From positions 1 to 64,000 of the forward strand of contig CALKCP010000015.1 in assembly GCA_938083445.1 (NCBI GenBank): a stretch of DNA of 64,000 nucleotides, written 5' to 3'. Each line of letters opens with the position of its first letter. The stretch's first letter is position 1. The notes under the pieces were generated by a model that saw only the letters and a list, made by a program, of their open reading frames with translations, searched no databases and was not told the DNA's origin. Position numbers and translations under genes: made by a program. This DNA comes from an uncultured Ulvibacter sp. Lineage in GTDB: Bacteria > Bacteroidota > Bacteroidia > Flavobacteriales > Flavobacteriaceae. Shown here in pieces: positions 38,265 to 49,006 of the stretch.

Positions 38265-38340
38265 TTCTATAATTCGATTTTACATTTAAATAGCTTCTTA
38301 AAACAACGCGCCAGTTTGTTTTCTCTAAAAACGAAATTTT

Positions 38341-40743
38341 CTACTTAGGCCCATATTCATCTTCTTTCTCCTTATTTGGAATGATTTCTAAAGATGGTTC
38401 TCTCAAGGTATCTTTATTCGCAATACTTCTCTCAAGAGATAATAATAGTGAAGGTAGTAAAAGCAGGTTTGCTAACATCGCAAATAATAGCGTAATAGAC
38501 ACCAAAGCTCCCAAGGCTACCGTCCCTCCAAAACTGGAAATTGTGAACACAGAAAACCCAAAAAACAACACGATGGAAGTATAAATCATACTAAATCCCG
38601 TCTCGCGAAGAGCCGCGTAGACTGATTTTTTTATCTTCCAATTGTTGGCAATTAATTCCTGGCGATATTTTGCCAAAAAATGTATTGTATCATCTACTGA
38701 AATTCCAAAGGCAATACTAAATACTAAGATGGTCGATGGTTTTATTGGAACCCCTAAAAACCCCATAAGCCCGGCGGTAATTATTAATGGCAGTAGGTTC
38801 GGTATTAATGAGACAAGGATCATCCGAAAACTTCTGAACATCCACGCCATAAACAAGGCTATGAGTAAAATAGCTAGCGAGAGCGAGATTATTAGATTCG
38901 TTACCAAATATTTAGTCCCTTTCTGAAATACTAATGCCTTCCCGGTAAGTGAAACATTATAACGATCTACAGGAAATATTTTATCAATTTTCGCCAATAG
39001 GTCTTCTTCAATTCGATCAAATCTGTCGGTTTCAGTGTCCATCATAAAAGTGGTGATGCGCGCATACTGTCCAGTGGAATCAACATAACTCTTTAGAAGG
39101 TTTGTGCTTTTGGCACTGCTCTTTGCGTATGCGAGTAGAAAGGTTTGCTCTTGACTATTAGGTAACTGATAATACTCGGGATTATTATTATAATAAGCCT
39201 GCTTCGAATATTTAACCAATTCGACCACAGAGAGTGGTTTTGAGAATTCTGGAATGTCTTCAATATATTCTTGTAATTTATCAATTCTCTTAAGAGTAGC
39301 AAGTTTCATAACGCCTTTCTCCCGTTTTGTGTCAATCAATATTTCTAAGGGCATGATGCCATCAAATTCTCTCTCAAAGAATTTAATATCCTTATAAAAC
39401 TCGGTTTGTTTGGGCATATCCTCTATAATACTTCCCGAAATCTTTATGTTGAAAATACCTATAATACTCAAACAAAGCAACAATGTGGCACATACATAAA
39501 TTGAAATACTATGCTCCCTTACCGTTTTTTCCATCCAATCAACAAAGGCATTAATCCATCTTTTATTGAGATGTTTCAAGTGTTTGTTTTTTGGTACCGC
39601 CATGTAGCTATACATAATTGGTATTATAAATAAGCTCAGCAAAAAGATCGCCATAATATTTATAGAAGCAACAATACCAAACTCCTTAAGCAACTGACTG
39701 TTTGTTAAAATAAATGTTGCAAAACCTGAAGCCGTGGTCACATTGGTCATTAAGGTTGCATTTCCAACTTTCGAAATAACACGTTGTAACGATTTTGCCT
39801 GATTCCCGTGTTGCTTAATTTCTTGTTGGTATTTATTAATCAAGAAAATGCAATTTGGAACTCCAATAACAATAATAAGAGGTGGAATTAAGGCTGTAAG
39901 AACCGTTATCTCATAATGCAATAACCCTAGAATCCCAAAAGCCCACATAACACCAATGATCACCGTTATCATCGAAATTATTGTAGCCCGAAAAGATCTG
40001 AAAAAGAAGAAAAATATGACCGAAGTCACAAGCAATGCCGCTCCAACAAACATTCCTATTTCATCTATAATGTTTTGAGAATTTAGTGTTCTAATATATG
40101 GCATTCCAGAAGTATGTACTTTTACTCCTGTATCTTGCTCAAACTTTTTAACTCGTGGAATTAATTCTTCGACAATAAAGTCTTTCCGAGCTGCACTATT
40201 CACAATGTCCTTATTCAGGTAAATTGCCGTCCGAATGGATTTTTTATCAGGGCTATATACCAATCCACTATAAAAGGGCAGTTTTGCAAAAAGCTCGTAT
40301 TTATATTTGTCTAATCCTTCTTGGGTAAAAATAGAATCCTTAATAAAGGGAACCATCTTAAAACCTTCGATATCTTTTCTCTTTTCTAATTTTTGAAGGT
40401 CTCCAATTGACAGTGTTAATTCTACCTCTTCAGCCTTTCTGAAGTCGGAAGACAACTGATTCCATGCGGAAAACTTTTCTGGTGTAAATAACGCACTGTC
40501 TTTTACCCCTAATACAATGAGGTTTCCTTCTTCACCAAACTGGTCTAAAAACGCTTTGTATTCAAGGTTGATTTCATGGTCATCGGGCAATAAATTAGCT
40601 TCCGTATAGGTAAACCTCATGTGTTGCCATTGCATCCCCAAAAGAACTGTTATTCCGGCTATTACGACAAGAATAAAAGCCCGGTTTCTCAATATGAAAC
40701 CAGCGATGGCACCCCAAAAACCGATACTAAAAAGTTTATTCAA
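38341..40743 (-). CDS. MMPL/RND-family transporter (two SSD-like repeats)
   Basis: 800 aa with about 12 TM helices in two repeated halves (GVPNCIFLINKYQQEIKQHG; FGISVDDTIHFLAKYRQELIAN). Confidence 0.9.
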   Translation of the reverse strand: MNKLFSIGFWGAIAGFILRNRAFILVVIAGITVLLGMQWQHMRFTYTEANLLPDDHEINLEYKAFLDQFGEEGNLIVLGVKDSALFTPEKFSAWNQLSSDFRKAEEVELTLSIGDLQKLEKRKDIEGFKMVPFIKDSIFTQEGLDKYKYELFAKLPFYSGLVYSPDKKSIRTAIYLNKDIVNSAARKDFIVEELIPRVKKFEQDTGVKVHTSGMPYIRTLNSQNIIDEIGMFVGAALLVTSVIFFFFFRSFRATIISMITVIIGVMWAFGILGLLHYEITVLTALIPPLIIVIGVPNCIFLINKYQQEIKQHGNQAKSLQRVISKVGNATLMTNVTTASGFATFILTNSQLLKEFGIVASINIMAIFLLSLFIIPIMYSYMAVPKNKHLKHLNKRWINAFVDWMEKTVREHSISIYVCATLLLCLSIIGIFNIKISGSIIEDMPKQTEFYKDIKFFEREFDGIMPLEILIDTKREKGVMKLATLKRIDKLQEYIEDIPEFSKPLSVVELVKYSKQAYYNNNPEYYQLPNSQEQTFLLAYAKSSAKSTNLLKSYVDSTGQYARITTFMMDTETDRFDRIEEDLLAKIDKIFPVDRYNVSLTGKALVFQKGTKYLVTNLIISLSLAILLIALFMAWMFRSFRMILVSLIPNLLPLIITAGLMGFLGVPIKPSTILVFSIAFGISVDDTIHFLAKYRQELIANNWKIKKSVYAALRETGFSMIYTSIVLFFGFSVFTISSFGGTVALGALVSITLLFAMLANLLLLPSLLLSLERSIANKDTLREPSLEIIPNKEKEDEYGPK

Positions 40744-41061
40744 AATAGAGACAAATTAGAAAGTGATAAAGGTATGAATTCCAAGTGTGCTACGAATCTT
40801 TTTAGCTAAGATTTTATTTGATTAAAGGTTCAGGTAAATTGAGCCCTTTGCCGACCTATTTTCATCATAGGCATACTACAAATTGGATCACGGTAGTTCT
40901 CAATTAATGAAAGGACTTTACCAAAGAATAGGAGTAGTAGTGAAATGCTGATTGAATTGGATTACAGACCCTGTGAAATCAGAGCACTGTCAAAAACAAA
41001 GATGTCTTGTGCATAGAAGACTGAAGTAATTCTGCAAGAATCATAAGAGATTAAAAAAAGA

Positions 41062-41616
41062 CTAAACTGTCATAATTTCTTTTTCCTTGAGTACCATAAC
41101 TTCATCGATTTTACGAATATGTACATCTGTCATCGTCTGAATATCAATTTCTAAATTCTTCTTCAAATCTTCAGAGATGTCTAAATCCTTGATATCGTTG
41201 TTTGCATTTTTTCTGTCATTTCTGACACCTATTTTTGATTCTTCAGCTTCGTTCTTGGCCTGTTTTGCCAATTCCATCCTTCGTTCTTCAGTCAATGGCG
41301 GTACAGTAATTATAATACTTTCACCATTGTTCATTGGATTAAAACCAATATTTGCGTGATGAATACCCTTTTCAATTTCAGGAATCAAGTTTTTTTCCCA
41401 TGGCTGGATGGTTATTGTCATTCCATCTGGGGTGTTTACATTAGCCACCTGACCCAATGGAGTTGGGCTGCCATAGTAATCTACCATGACGCCTGCTACC
41501 ATTGATGGAGATGCTTTCCCAGCGCGAATGTTAACAAACTTTTTCTTGAGATGCACGAGTGCATTTTCCATTGCTTCTTGCGTGCTCTCTAAAATGAATT
41601 TAATTTCGTCTTCCAT
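41062..41616 (-). CDS. frr: Ribosome recycling factor
   Basis: RAGKASPSMVAGVMVDYYGSPTPLGQVANVNTPDGMTITIQPWEKNLIPEIEKGI. Confidence 0.98.
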   Translation of the reverse strand: MEDEIKFILESTQEAMENALVHLKKKFVNIRAGKASPSMVAGVMVDYYGSPTPLGQVANVNTPDGMTITIQPWEKNLIPEIEKGIHHANIGFNPMNNGESIIITVPPLTEERRMELAKQAKNEAEESKIGVRNDRKNANNDIKDLDISEDLKKNLEIDIQTMTDVHIRKIDEVMVLKEKEIMTV

Positions 41617-41656
41617 TTTAATCTTTTTAGTCTGGGTTTTAAAAATACAACCCGCT

Positions 41657-42364
41657 TTACAAATTGACTGTTGTCCCTATTTTTTCTCCTGAAACTACTT
41701 TTAACAAATTCCCTTTTGTGTTCATGTCAAAAACAACAATTGGCAGTTCATTTTCCTGACTTAAAGTAAAAGCAGTGGTATCCATCACCTTTAAACCTTT
41801 CTTCAGTACGTCTTCGAAACTTATAAAATCAAACTTTGTTGCTGTTGTGTCCTTTTCTGGGTCACTTGAGTAAATTCCATCTACACGAGTTCCTTTCAAA
41901 ATTACATCTGCTCCAATTTCTATAGCCCTTAAAACAGCCGCAGAATCTGTTGTAAAATATGGATTTCCAGTACCTCCGCCAAATATTACAACCCGTCCTT
42001 TTTCCAAATGACTTATTGCTTTACGTCGAATAAAAGGTTCGGCGACTTCATTAATATTTATGGCACTCTGCAAGCGTGTCTTTACACCTTCATTCTCTAA
42101 CGCACTTTGTAATGCAAGACCATTAATTACGGTAGCCAACATGCCCATATTATCGGCCTGCACCCTATCCATTCCTTTACTGGCTCCAGAAACCCCTCGA
42201 AAGATATTTCCACCACCTATTACAATAGCGATTTCAACTCCTTTGGCTCCAATTTCTTTGATATCCTGGGCATATTCTCTAAGTCTTTCAGGGTCAATTC
42301 CATATTGCCGCCCACCCATTAGAGCTTCCCCAGATAATTTTAATAATATTCTTTTGTAATGCAT
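41657..42364 (-). CDS. pyrH: UMP kinase
   Basis: [26 protein letters not shown]...[11 protein letters not shown]...[26 protein letters not shown]. Confidence 0.98.
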   Translation of the reverse strand: MHYKRILLKLSGEALMGGRQYGIDPERLREYAQDIKEIGAKGVEIAIVIGGGNIFRGVSGASKGMDRVQADNMGMLATVINGLALQSALENEGVKTRLQSAININEVAEPFIRRKAISHLEKGRVVIFGGGTGNPYFTTDSAAVLRAIEIGADVILKGTRVDGIYSSDPEKDTTATKFDFISFEDVLKKGLKVMDTTAFTLSQENELPIVVFDMNTKGNLLKVVSGEKIGTTVNL

Positions 42365-42421
42365 AATTGTATTTTACAGTGTCAAAAATAAAGAAAATTG
42401 TTGGATGAAAGAATGAAAATA

Positions 42422-42459
42422 AAAAAACCACTAGAGCAAATGTTCGAGCGGTTTTTTTA
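42422..42459 (-). terminator. Intrinsic terminator downstream of sucB
   Basis: Minus strand AAACCGCT.../...AGTGGTTTTTTTA stem (one G-U) with T-run. Confidence 0.65.
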
Positions 42460-42480
42460 TTTGTAGTCAAGGTTGAACTT

Positions 42481-43689
42481 TTACAACTCCAAAGCGCCTA
42501 TAACATCACTATTCATTAAAAGCTCCATTGGGTTCTCTATTGCTTCTTTTACTGCAACTAAAAAGCCAACAGATTCTCTTCCATCGATAATTCTATGATC
42601 GTAAGACAAGGCCACAAACATGATTGGTGCAATTACAATTTCTCCCCCTTTTACTATTGGTCTTTCAACGATATTGTGCATTCCTAAAATACCCGACTGT
42701 GGCGGATTGATAATAGGAGTTGACAACATGCTTCCAAATACTCCTCCGTTCGATATGGTAAATGTCCCTCCTGTCATTTCATCCACGGTAATTTGACCGT
42801 CCCTAGCACGAATTGCTAAACGTTTTACCTCAGATTCTACACCTCTAAAGGTTAAATTCTCTGCATTTCTAATAATCGGAACCATAAGTCCTTTTGGACC
42901 TGAAACTGCAATCGATATGTCTATAAAGTCATGCTTGATTTGAAAATCTCCATCTATCATAGAATTGACATCAGGAAATAACTTTAGCGCTCTTACTATG
43001 GCCAGTGTAAAGAAAGACATAAAGCCTAAACCAACACCATGCTTCTCTTTAAACTGTTCTTTATATTGGCTTCTTAGCTCAAAAATAGCCGTCATATCTA
43101 CTTCATTAAAAGTAGTAAGCATCGCCGTTTCATTTTTTGCTGAAACCAAGCGCTCTGCAACTTTTCGTCTCAACATTGAGAGTTTTTTTCGCTCAGTTCC
43201 ATGGCCGCCGGGCCCTGGAGTGCCCAATGAAGGTGTTGCTCTCTCAGCATCCGATTTCGTAATTCGCCCATCTCTCCCAGAACCCTTCACAGTTGAAGCA
43301 TCTATGTCCTTTTCCGAAAGTATCTTTTTTGCCGCAGGTGATGGGGTTCCAGTGGCATAATTCTCTTTCTTTATTTGAGCTGCTGGTTCTTCTTCCTTCT
43401 TGCTGTTGCCTGAAACTTCTTTTTTTGATGCTTTTAAGCCATCCGGTTTTGGCGCATCAGTGTCAATAAAACAAACGACTTCTCCTACAGCCACTGCATC
43501 TCCCTCTTCAGCTTTTAGCGTAATGATCCCACTTTCTTCGGCGGGTAATTCGAGAGTCGCTTTATCACTATCTATCTCGGCGATAGCCTGGTCTTTTTCA
43601 ACATAATCACCATCTTCAACCAACCACGCGGCTATTTCTACTTCGGTAATAGACTCTCCCGGTGAGGGAACTTTCATTTCTAATGCCAT
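42481..43689 (-). CDS. sucB: Dihydrolipoyllysine succinyltransferase (E2 of 2-oxoglutarate dehydrogenase)
   Basis: Lipoyl domain (EIDSDKATLELPAEESGII), E3-binding region, catalytic SYDHRIIDGRESVGFLV; adjacent to sucA. Confidence 0.97.
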   Translation of the reverse strand: MALEMKVPSPGESITEVEIAAWLVEDGDYVEKDQAIAEIDSDKATLELPAEESGIITLKAEEGDAVAVGEVVCFIDTDAPKPDGLKASKKEVSGNSKKEEEPAAQIKKENYATGTPSPAAKKILSEKDIDASTVKGSGRDGRITKSDAERATPSLGTPGPGGHGTERKKLSMLRRKVAERLVSAKNETAMLTTFNEVDMTAIFELRSQYKEQFKEKHGVGLGFMSFFTLAIVRALKLFPDVNSMIDGDFQIKHDFIDISIAVSGPKGLMVPIIRNAENLTFRGVESEVKRLAIRARDGQITVDEMTGGTFTISNGGVFGSMLSTPIINPPQSGILGMHNIVERPIVKGGEIVIAPIMFVALSYDHRIIDGRESVGFLVAVKEAIENPMELLMNSDVIGALEL

Positions 43690-43786
43690 ACTATTTTAAT
43701 TTATTATCTTCCTTCAATCAATTTCGGATGAATATTTCTTCGGAAATTAGATTAACACTCTATTATCTTTCTATAATCTGTCTTGC

Positions 43787-46537
43787 CTAAACGTCATTTC
43801 TATGAAAAACGCTATTCACAATTTTTGCTTGCCTCATCTTAGATCTCACACTACTTCCAGAGGCTGGTGCTGCGTATATTTTTCTACTACAAACTCTAAA
43901 GCGCGCTGCACCATCAAAATGCATTAAAATGTGTGAATAAGCACCCATATTCCGAGGCTCTTCCTGGGCCCAAACAAGATCGTCTGCATTTTTATATTTT
44001 TCAATAATTGCCTTCATTTTCTTGGATGGTAAGGGAAATAATTGCTCAACACGCACGATGGCAACGTCGTCCCTTTTTTGATCCTCTTTGGTGTCCAATA
44101 AATCATAATAAAATTTACCGCTCACAAAAACCAAGGTCTTCACTTTAGATACTTCCGCATCGGCATCATCAATTACAACTTGAAAACTACCATTTGCAAA
44201 TTCTTCTTTGGTCGAAACTACTTTAGGGTGTCGCAACAAACTCTTAGGCGTGAATACAATTAATGGTTTTCTGTATTTTATTTTTAACTGGCGACGCAAC
44301 AAATGATACATATTTGCTGGCGTTGTGCAGTCTGCTATAAACATATTATCGCTTGCACACAATTGCAGATACCGCTCCATTCTCGCTGAAGAATGTTCTG
44401 CACCCTGCCCTTCATATCCATGAGGCAATAGCATTACAAGACCATTTTGTAATTTCCATTTATCTTCTGCAGCAGAAATATATTGGTCTATCATAATTTG
44501 GGCCCCATTACTGAAATCTCCAAACTGAGCTTCCCAAATGGTAAGTGTATCTGGACTTGCCATCGCATAACCATAATCAAAACCAACAACTCCGTATTCA
44601 GAAAGCAACGAATTGTAAATAGAAAATACGCCAGGATCACCGGACAACCGATTCAGTAAAACAACTTCCTCTTCACTTTCCTCTGCTTTGACAATTGCGT
44701 GTCGATGTGAAAAGGTTCCTCTCTCTACATCCTGCCCACTTATTCGTACGTTATATCCCTCTTTTAATAGGGTTCCATATGCGAGCAATTCACCCATCGC
44801 CCAATCCAGCTTATTGTCTTTAAAAAACATGTCATTACGAGCCTCAATGAGTCTAGAAATTTTTCTTAAAAACTTCCTATCTTTTGGTAAATTAGTAATT
44901 ACTCCCGCAATTTTAGAGAGTTCTGTTAAGTCGAATGTCGTATCGACATCTTCCATCATTTTATCCTCTGTAGCATAGCTAAACCCTTTCCAGTCTTCTT
45001 GCATAAAAGGCGTTACAACTGTTGTATCTTCTTTTCTTGAATCTTCAAGATTCTCTTCTAGGTTGTCTTTGTACTCTTGTTCTAATGTCGCTGTGAAATT
45101 TTCATCAATGACTCCTTCCGCAATCAGTTTATTCGCATAAATCGTACGCGCATTCGGATGTTTCGATATTAACTTATATAATTTAGGTTGCGTAAATCTC
45201 GGCTCATCTCCCTCATTATGCCCATATTTTCTATATCCTAGCAAATCGATAAAGACATCTCGACCAAACTCCATCCTAAAATCTAGAGCAAATAATATCG
45301 CGTGGACAACGGCCTCTGCATCGTCTGCATTCACGTGCAGGACGGGTGAAAGTGTGACCTTACCAACATCGGTACAATATGTTGAAGAACGAGCATCTAA
45401 ATAATTAGTAGTAAATCCGACTTGATTATTTACCACAATGTGAATCGTACCTCCCGTCTTATAGCCCTCCAATTGGGCCATTTGCACGATCTCGTAAACC
45501 AAACCTTGGCCTGCGATAGCTGCATCTCCATGAACAATTATTGGTAGCACTGTGCTTTCATCACCTTTGTGATGATTATCAATCTTTGCACGCGCAATTC
45601 CCTGAACTACCGCCCCTACAGTTTCTAAGTGAGATGGATTAGGTGCGATATTTAAATTTATTTCTTTACCGGTCTTACTTTTTCTTTTTGAAGTCCATCC
45701 CAAATGATATTTAACATCACCATCAAAAATGTCTTCCTCATAATCCTTGCCATCAAATTCACTAAAAATATCTTTAGCACTTTTGCCGAATATATTTACC
45801 AGTGTGCTCAAACGTCCACGATGAGCCATCCCCATTACGAATTCATTGACTCCCTTCTCCACGGCGCTCTCAATGAGTGCATCCAAGGCGGGAATTAAAC
45901 TCTCTCCCCCTTCCAAAGAAAAGCGCTTTTGACCAACATACTTGGTGTGTAAAAATGATTCAAAAGAAACAGCTTCATTTAACTTTTTCAGAATATGAAT
46001 TTTCTGTTCTTTTGAAAAATTAGGCTGGTTGTGATTGATATTTAGCCTGTCTTGTATGCTTTTAATTACCTCAGGATTTCTGATGTACATATATTCAATT
46101 CCAATGGAATCTGTATAGATGCTTTGCAGGTGTTTAAGAATTTCTTCTAAGGTAGCTTCTCCAATACCTAAAACTTCGGCAGCTTTAAAGGTTGTTTTTA
46201 AATCACTCGCGGAGAGTCCAAAATTTTCAAGTTCTAGTGTTGGAAGGTATTTTCTGCGTTCTCGTACGGGGTTCGTTTTCGTAAATAAGTGCCCGCGCGT
46301 TCGATATCCATCTATTAATTTTATGACCTGAAACTCCTTTTGTCCCAGTTCTGAGGTTGTCCCAGATTTCTTTTCAATTCCCAAGGCTTCAAGAGAATCG
46401 CTTTCTATTCCAAAATCGAAACCCTGAAAAAATGCGCGCCAACTTGGCTCAACACTATCTGGAAATTGTAAATATTTATCGTAAAGTTCTGCTATGTATG
46501 CAGGATGAACCGCGTTAAGAAACGAATACTTATCCAT
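43787..46537 (-). CDS. sucA: 2-oxoglutarate dehydrogenase E1
   Basis: FVMGMAHRGRLSTLVNIFGK, IVVNNQVGFTTNYLDARSSTYCTDVGK, GYRKYGHNEGDEPRFTQP. ATG 46537 (MDKYSFLNAVHPAYIAELYDKY) preferred over the upstream start. Confidence 0.97.
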   Translation of the reverse strand: MDKYSFLNAVHPAYIAELYDKYLQFPDSVEPSWRAFFQGFDFGIESDSLEALGIEKKSGTTSELGQKEFQVIKLIDGYRTRGHLFTKTNPVRERRKYLPTLELENFGLSASDLKTTFKAAEVLGIGEATLEEILKHLQSIYTDSIGIEYMYIRNPEVIKSIQDRLNINHNQPNFSKEQKIHILKKLNEAVSFESFLHTKYVGQKRFSLEGGESLIPALDALIESAVEKGVNEFVMGMAHRGRLSTLVNIFGKSAKDIFSEFDGKDYEEDIFDGDVKYHLGWTSKRKSKTGKEINLNIAPNPSHLETVGAVVQGIARAKIDNHHKGDESTVLPIIVHGDAAIAGQGLVYEIVQMAQLEGYKTGGTIHIVVNNQVGFTTNYLDARSSTYCTDVGKVTLSPVLHVNADDAEAVVHAILFALDFRMEFGRDVFIDLLGYRKYGHNEGDEPRFTQPKLYKLISKHPNARTIYANKLIAEGVIDENFTATLEQEYKDNLEENLEDSRKEDTTVVTPFMQEDWKGFSYATEDKMMEDVDTTFDLTELSKIAGVITNLPKDRKFLRKISRLIEARNDMFFKDNKLDWAMGELLAYGTLLKEGYNVRISGQDVERGTFSHRHAIVKAEESEEEVVLLNRLSGDPGVFSIYNSLLSEYGVVGFDYGYAMASPDTLTIWEAQFGDFSNGAQIMIDQYISAAEDKWKLQNGLVMLLPHGYEGQGAEHSSARMERYLQLCASDNMFIADCTTPANMYHLLRRQLKIKYRKPLIVFTPKSLLRHPKVVSTKEEFANGSFQVVIDDADAEVSKVKTLVFVSGKFYYDLLDTKEDQKRDDVAIVRVEQLFPLPSKKMKAIIEKYKNADDLVWAQEEPRNMGAYSHILMHFDGAARFRVCSRKIYAAPASGSSVRSKMRQAKIVNSVFHRNDV

Positions 46538-46648
46538 AAAGATGGTTATTGTGACCCTTTTATAAAACCACACAAAAATACAACAAATCCCCTAACTACA
46601 TTAGACGATTTTGTATATTTATAAACCAACATTGTTAAAAAATAGGGT

Positions 46649-47179
46649 ATGCCAATGAAATGTGTACACCAAAGAAAAATAGTTCTTGTTTTTTTAGTAC
46701 TTCTACTGTTCAAAATAGATGCAACGGCACAGGAACAAAAGTCTCCATTTTGGGCGCATGTGAGGCTTGGTGGAGGCATTGGCCTTAGTTTTGGTAGCGG
46801 ATTTTTTAGCGGCACATTGGCCCCTAGTGCCATCTATGACTTCAACGACAGGTTTTCGATGGGACTTGGCCTTAGCGGAACCTACAACACAAGCAAAGAT
46901 TTTTATAGCGCTTCAATAATTGGCGGGAGTATTTTAGGCCTATACAATGTCATCCCCCAATTACAAATTTCAGTAGAGCTTGAAGAACTTTACACGTTCA
47001 GAAAATACGATGCCTCAGTCTTGCTTTCAGATGAGAGATATAGCAATACGGCCTTGTTTTTTGGGCTAGGTTTTCGTCAAAACAACATAACATTTGGCAT
47101 GCGTTATGATGTGCTATACAGCGATTTCAAAAGCGTTTATGCAAGTGCTTTTGTTCCATTTGTCCGGGTTTATTTTTAG
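46649..47179 (+). CDS. Predicted outer-membrane beta-barrel protein
   Basis: Signal peptide (IVLVFLVLLLFKIDATAQ) and beta-rich body ending ASAFVPFVRVYF. Confidence 0.7.
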   Translation: MPMKCVHQRKIVLVFLVLLLFKIDATAQEQKSPFWAHVRLGGGIGLSFGSGFFSGTLAPSAIYDFNDRFSMGLGLSGTYNTSKDFYSASIIGGSILGLYNVIPQLQISVELEELYTFRKYDASVLLSDERYSNTALFFGLGFRQNNITFGMRYDVLYSDFKSVYASAFVPFVRVYF

Positions 47180-47263
47180 AAAAGATTTATACGGTAGTTC
47201 AATAGCTGTTTTGATTTTCCAATATATATAAGAGGATTAACCAATAGCTTCTGTGTAAAAAAT

Positions 47264-48238
47264 TTAGATTGTTCTTTTCATTAAAGAATCTCCAAAATCT
47301 CTGAATACCTGCTTTTTTTCTGAAGAAATAGCTATTTGGTCCAAAACGTCGTGCGCTTTTTGAGTGTATCTTGCAATCTCCTGTCGCGTTAATTGAGCCG
47401 CTCCCGAAGATTCAAAAATCTCCAGCACATTTTTAATTTTATCTGCAGGATTTTCAGGCTGAATACTATAAAGTCCTACCAGTTCATTAATCTGCGATGG
47501 CGTTCCTTTTTCCATCGCTAGCAGATACAGAATGGTTTTTTTATTTGTGATGATATCTCCACCTAATTGTTTTCCGAAATTTTTAGGGTTTCCGAAGGCG
47601 TCCAAATAATCATCCTGAAGCTGAAAGGCTATCCCAAGATTTCTTCCGAATGTATACATATTTTCTTGACTGTTTTTAGAGGCTTCAGCAACAATTGCCC
47701 CCATTTTCATAGAAGCTCCAACGAGAACTGCTGTTTTGTAATCAATCATTTTAATATATTCCGAAAGTAAAACATCATCCCGAGTTTCAAAATCTACATC
47801 ATACTGTTGCCCCTCACACACCTGTAATGCCGTCTTACTAAATAGCTTCGCCAATTCCTTAAACAAGGACGGTTCATAATTTTCAAAAAACTGATATGCT
47901 AAAATTAGCATGGCATCACCCGATAAAATTCCTGTATTCAAATCCCATTTTTCATGTACCGTGATTTTGCCTCTTCGCAGGGGGGCGTTGTCCATGATAT
48001 CGTCATGTATCAATGAAAAATTATGAAAAAGCTCTACCGCTAAGGCCGCATCCATTGCCTTATCAAAGCTCTTTCCAAAAAAGTCGCAACTCATTAGTGT
48101 AAGAATCGGCCGCAGCCTCTTACCTCCCAATGAAACTATATATGACAGTGGCTCGTACAATTGTATTGGCTCTTTTACTTGTACAGATTCTCCTAATTTT
48201 TTCGCCAAGGCTTGGCTATATTTTTCCAGCTGTTCCAT
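47264..48238 (-). CDS. Polyprenyl synthetase (trans-isoprenyl diphosphate synthase)
   Basis: GGKRLRPILTLM; first DDxxD LIHDDIMDNAPLRRGK; second QLQDDYLDAFG. Confidence 0.95.
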   Translation of the reverse strand: MEQLEKYSQALAKKLGESVQVKEPIQLYEPLSYIVSLGGKRLRPILTLMSCDFFGKSFDKAMDAALAVELFHNFSLIHDDIMDNAPLRRGKITVHEKWDLNTGILSGDAMLILAYQFFENYEPSLFKELAKLFSKTALQVCEGQQYDVDFETRDDVLLSEYIKMIDYKTAVLVGASMKMGAIVAEASKNSQENMYTFGRNLGIAFQLQDDYLDAFGNPKNFGKQLGGDIITNKKTILYLLAMEKGTPSQINELVGLYSIQPENPADKIKNVLEIFESSGAAQLTRQEIARYTQKAHDVLDQIAISSEKKQVFRDFGDSLMKRTI

Positions 48239-48355
48239 TTAAAAACTTTTTTCAAAAATAGTAATAGGAATACAAAAGTCAGTGAATATAAAGTAAAAGA
48301 TACATTCAGAGGATCGTTATTATTAAAACCAAATGTTAATAAAATGCAAAACTTT

Positions 48356-48383
48356 GGAAACTTTAATTGTTTTTAAAGTTTCC
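48356..48383. promoter_or_regulatory. Putative TetR operator: perfect 11-bp inverted repeat GGAAACTTTAA-N6-TTAAAGTTTCC
   Basis: Exact inverted repeat overlapping the -33 element and spacer of the tetR promoter. Confidence 0.75.
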
Positions 48384-48396
48384 GCTTGTATATTTG
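48366..48396 (+). promoter_or_regulatory. tetR-efflux operon promoter: ATTG-N19-TATATTTG
   Basis: ATTG 48366-48369, TATATTTG 48389-48396, spacing 19; ATG of tetR at 48406. Confidence 0.75.
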
Positions 48397-48405
48397 CCGC
48401 CCAGA

Positions 48406-49002
48406 ATGAGAGAGAAAATCATACATAAGGCTGCAGATATGTTCATCACACTTGGATTTAAAAGTGTTACTATGGATGATATTGCTACAGCCATGGGTAT
48501 TTCTAAGAAGACAATTTACGCACACTTTAAAAATAAAACGGATCTCGTAAAAGAGGCGACCCTAGCATTGTTTCATGTAATAAGCCATGGAATTGACTGC
48601 ATCTCCGATCAAGATAACAATCCGATTGAAGAATTGTATGCGATCAAAAAATTTGTGATGATGCATCTTAAGGATGAAAGATCCTCACCCCAATATCAAC
48701 TTCAAAAGTACTATCCAGAAATCTCGAAAACCTTGAAAGGCCTACAATTTGATAAGATGCAAGAATGTACACTCAGAAATTTAAGAAAAGGAGTCGCACA
48801 GGGATTGTACAGAGAGCAGCTCGACATTGAGTTTGTATCAAGAATTTATTTTATTGGTGTAAACGGAATGAAGGATGACAACCTTTTTCCGAGTCAGCAC
48901 TTTCCGAAGGCCAAATTAATGGAAGATTACCTTGAATATCATTTGAGAGGTATTGTAACGAAAAAAGGAGAACTAACACTAAATAATTTCATAAATAACT
49001 AA
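48406..49002 (+). CDS. TetR/AcrR-family transcriptional regulator
   Basis: MREKIIHKAADMFITLGFKSVTMDDIATAMGISKKTIYAHFKNKTDLVKEAT (TetR HTH). ATG 48406 preferred over the upstream start, which lies inside the operator/promoter. Confidence 0.93.
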   Translation: MREKIIHKAADMFITLGFKSVTMDDIATAMGISKKTIYAHFKNKTDLVKEATLALFHVISHGIDCISDQDNNPIEELYAIKKFVMMHLKDERSSPQYQLQKYYPEISKTLKGLQFDKMQECTLRNLRKGVAQGLYREQLDIEFVSRIYFIGVNGMKDDNLFPSQHFPKAKLMEDYLEYHLRGIVTKKGELTLNNFINN

Positions 49003-49006
49003 CCAA

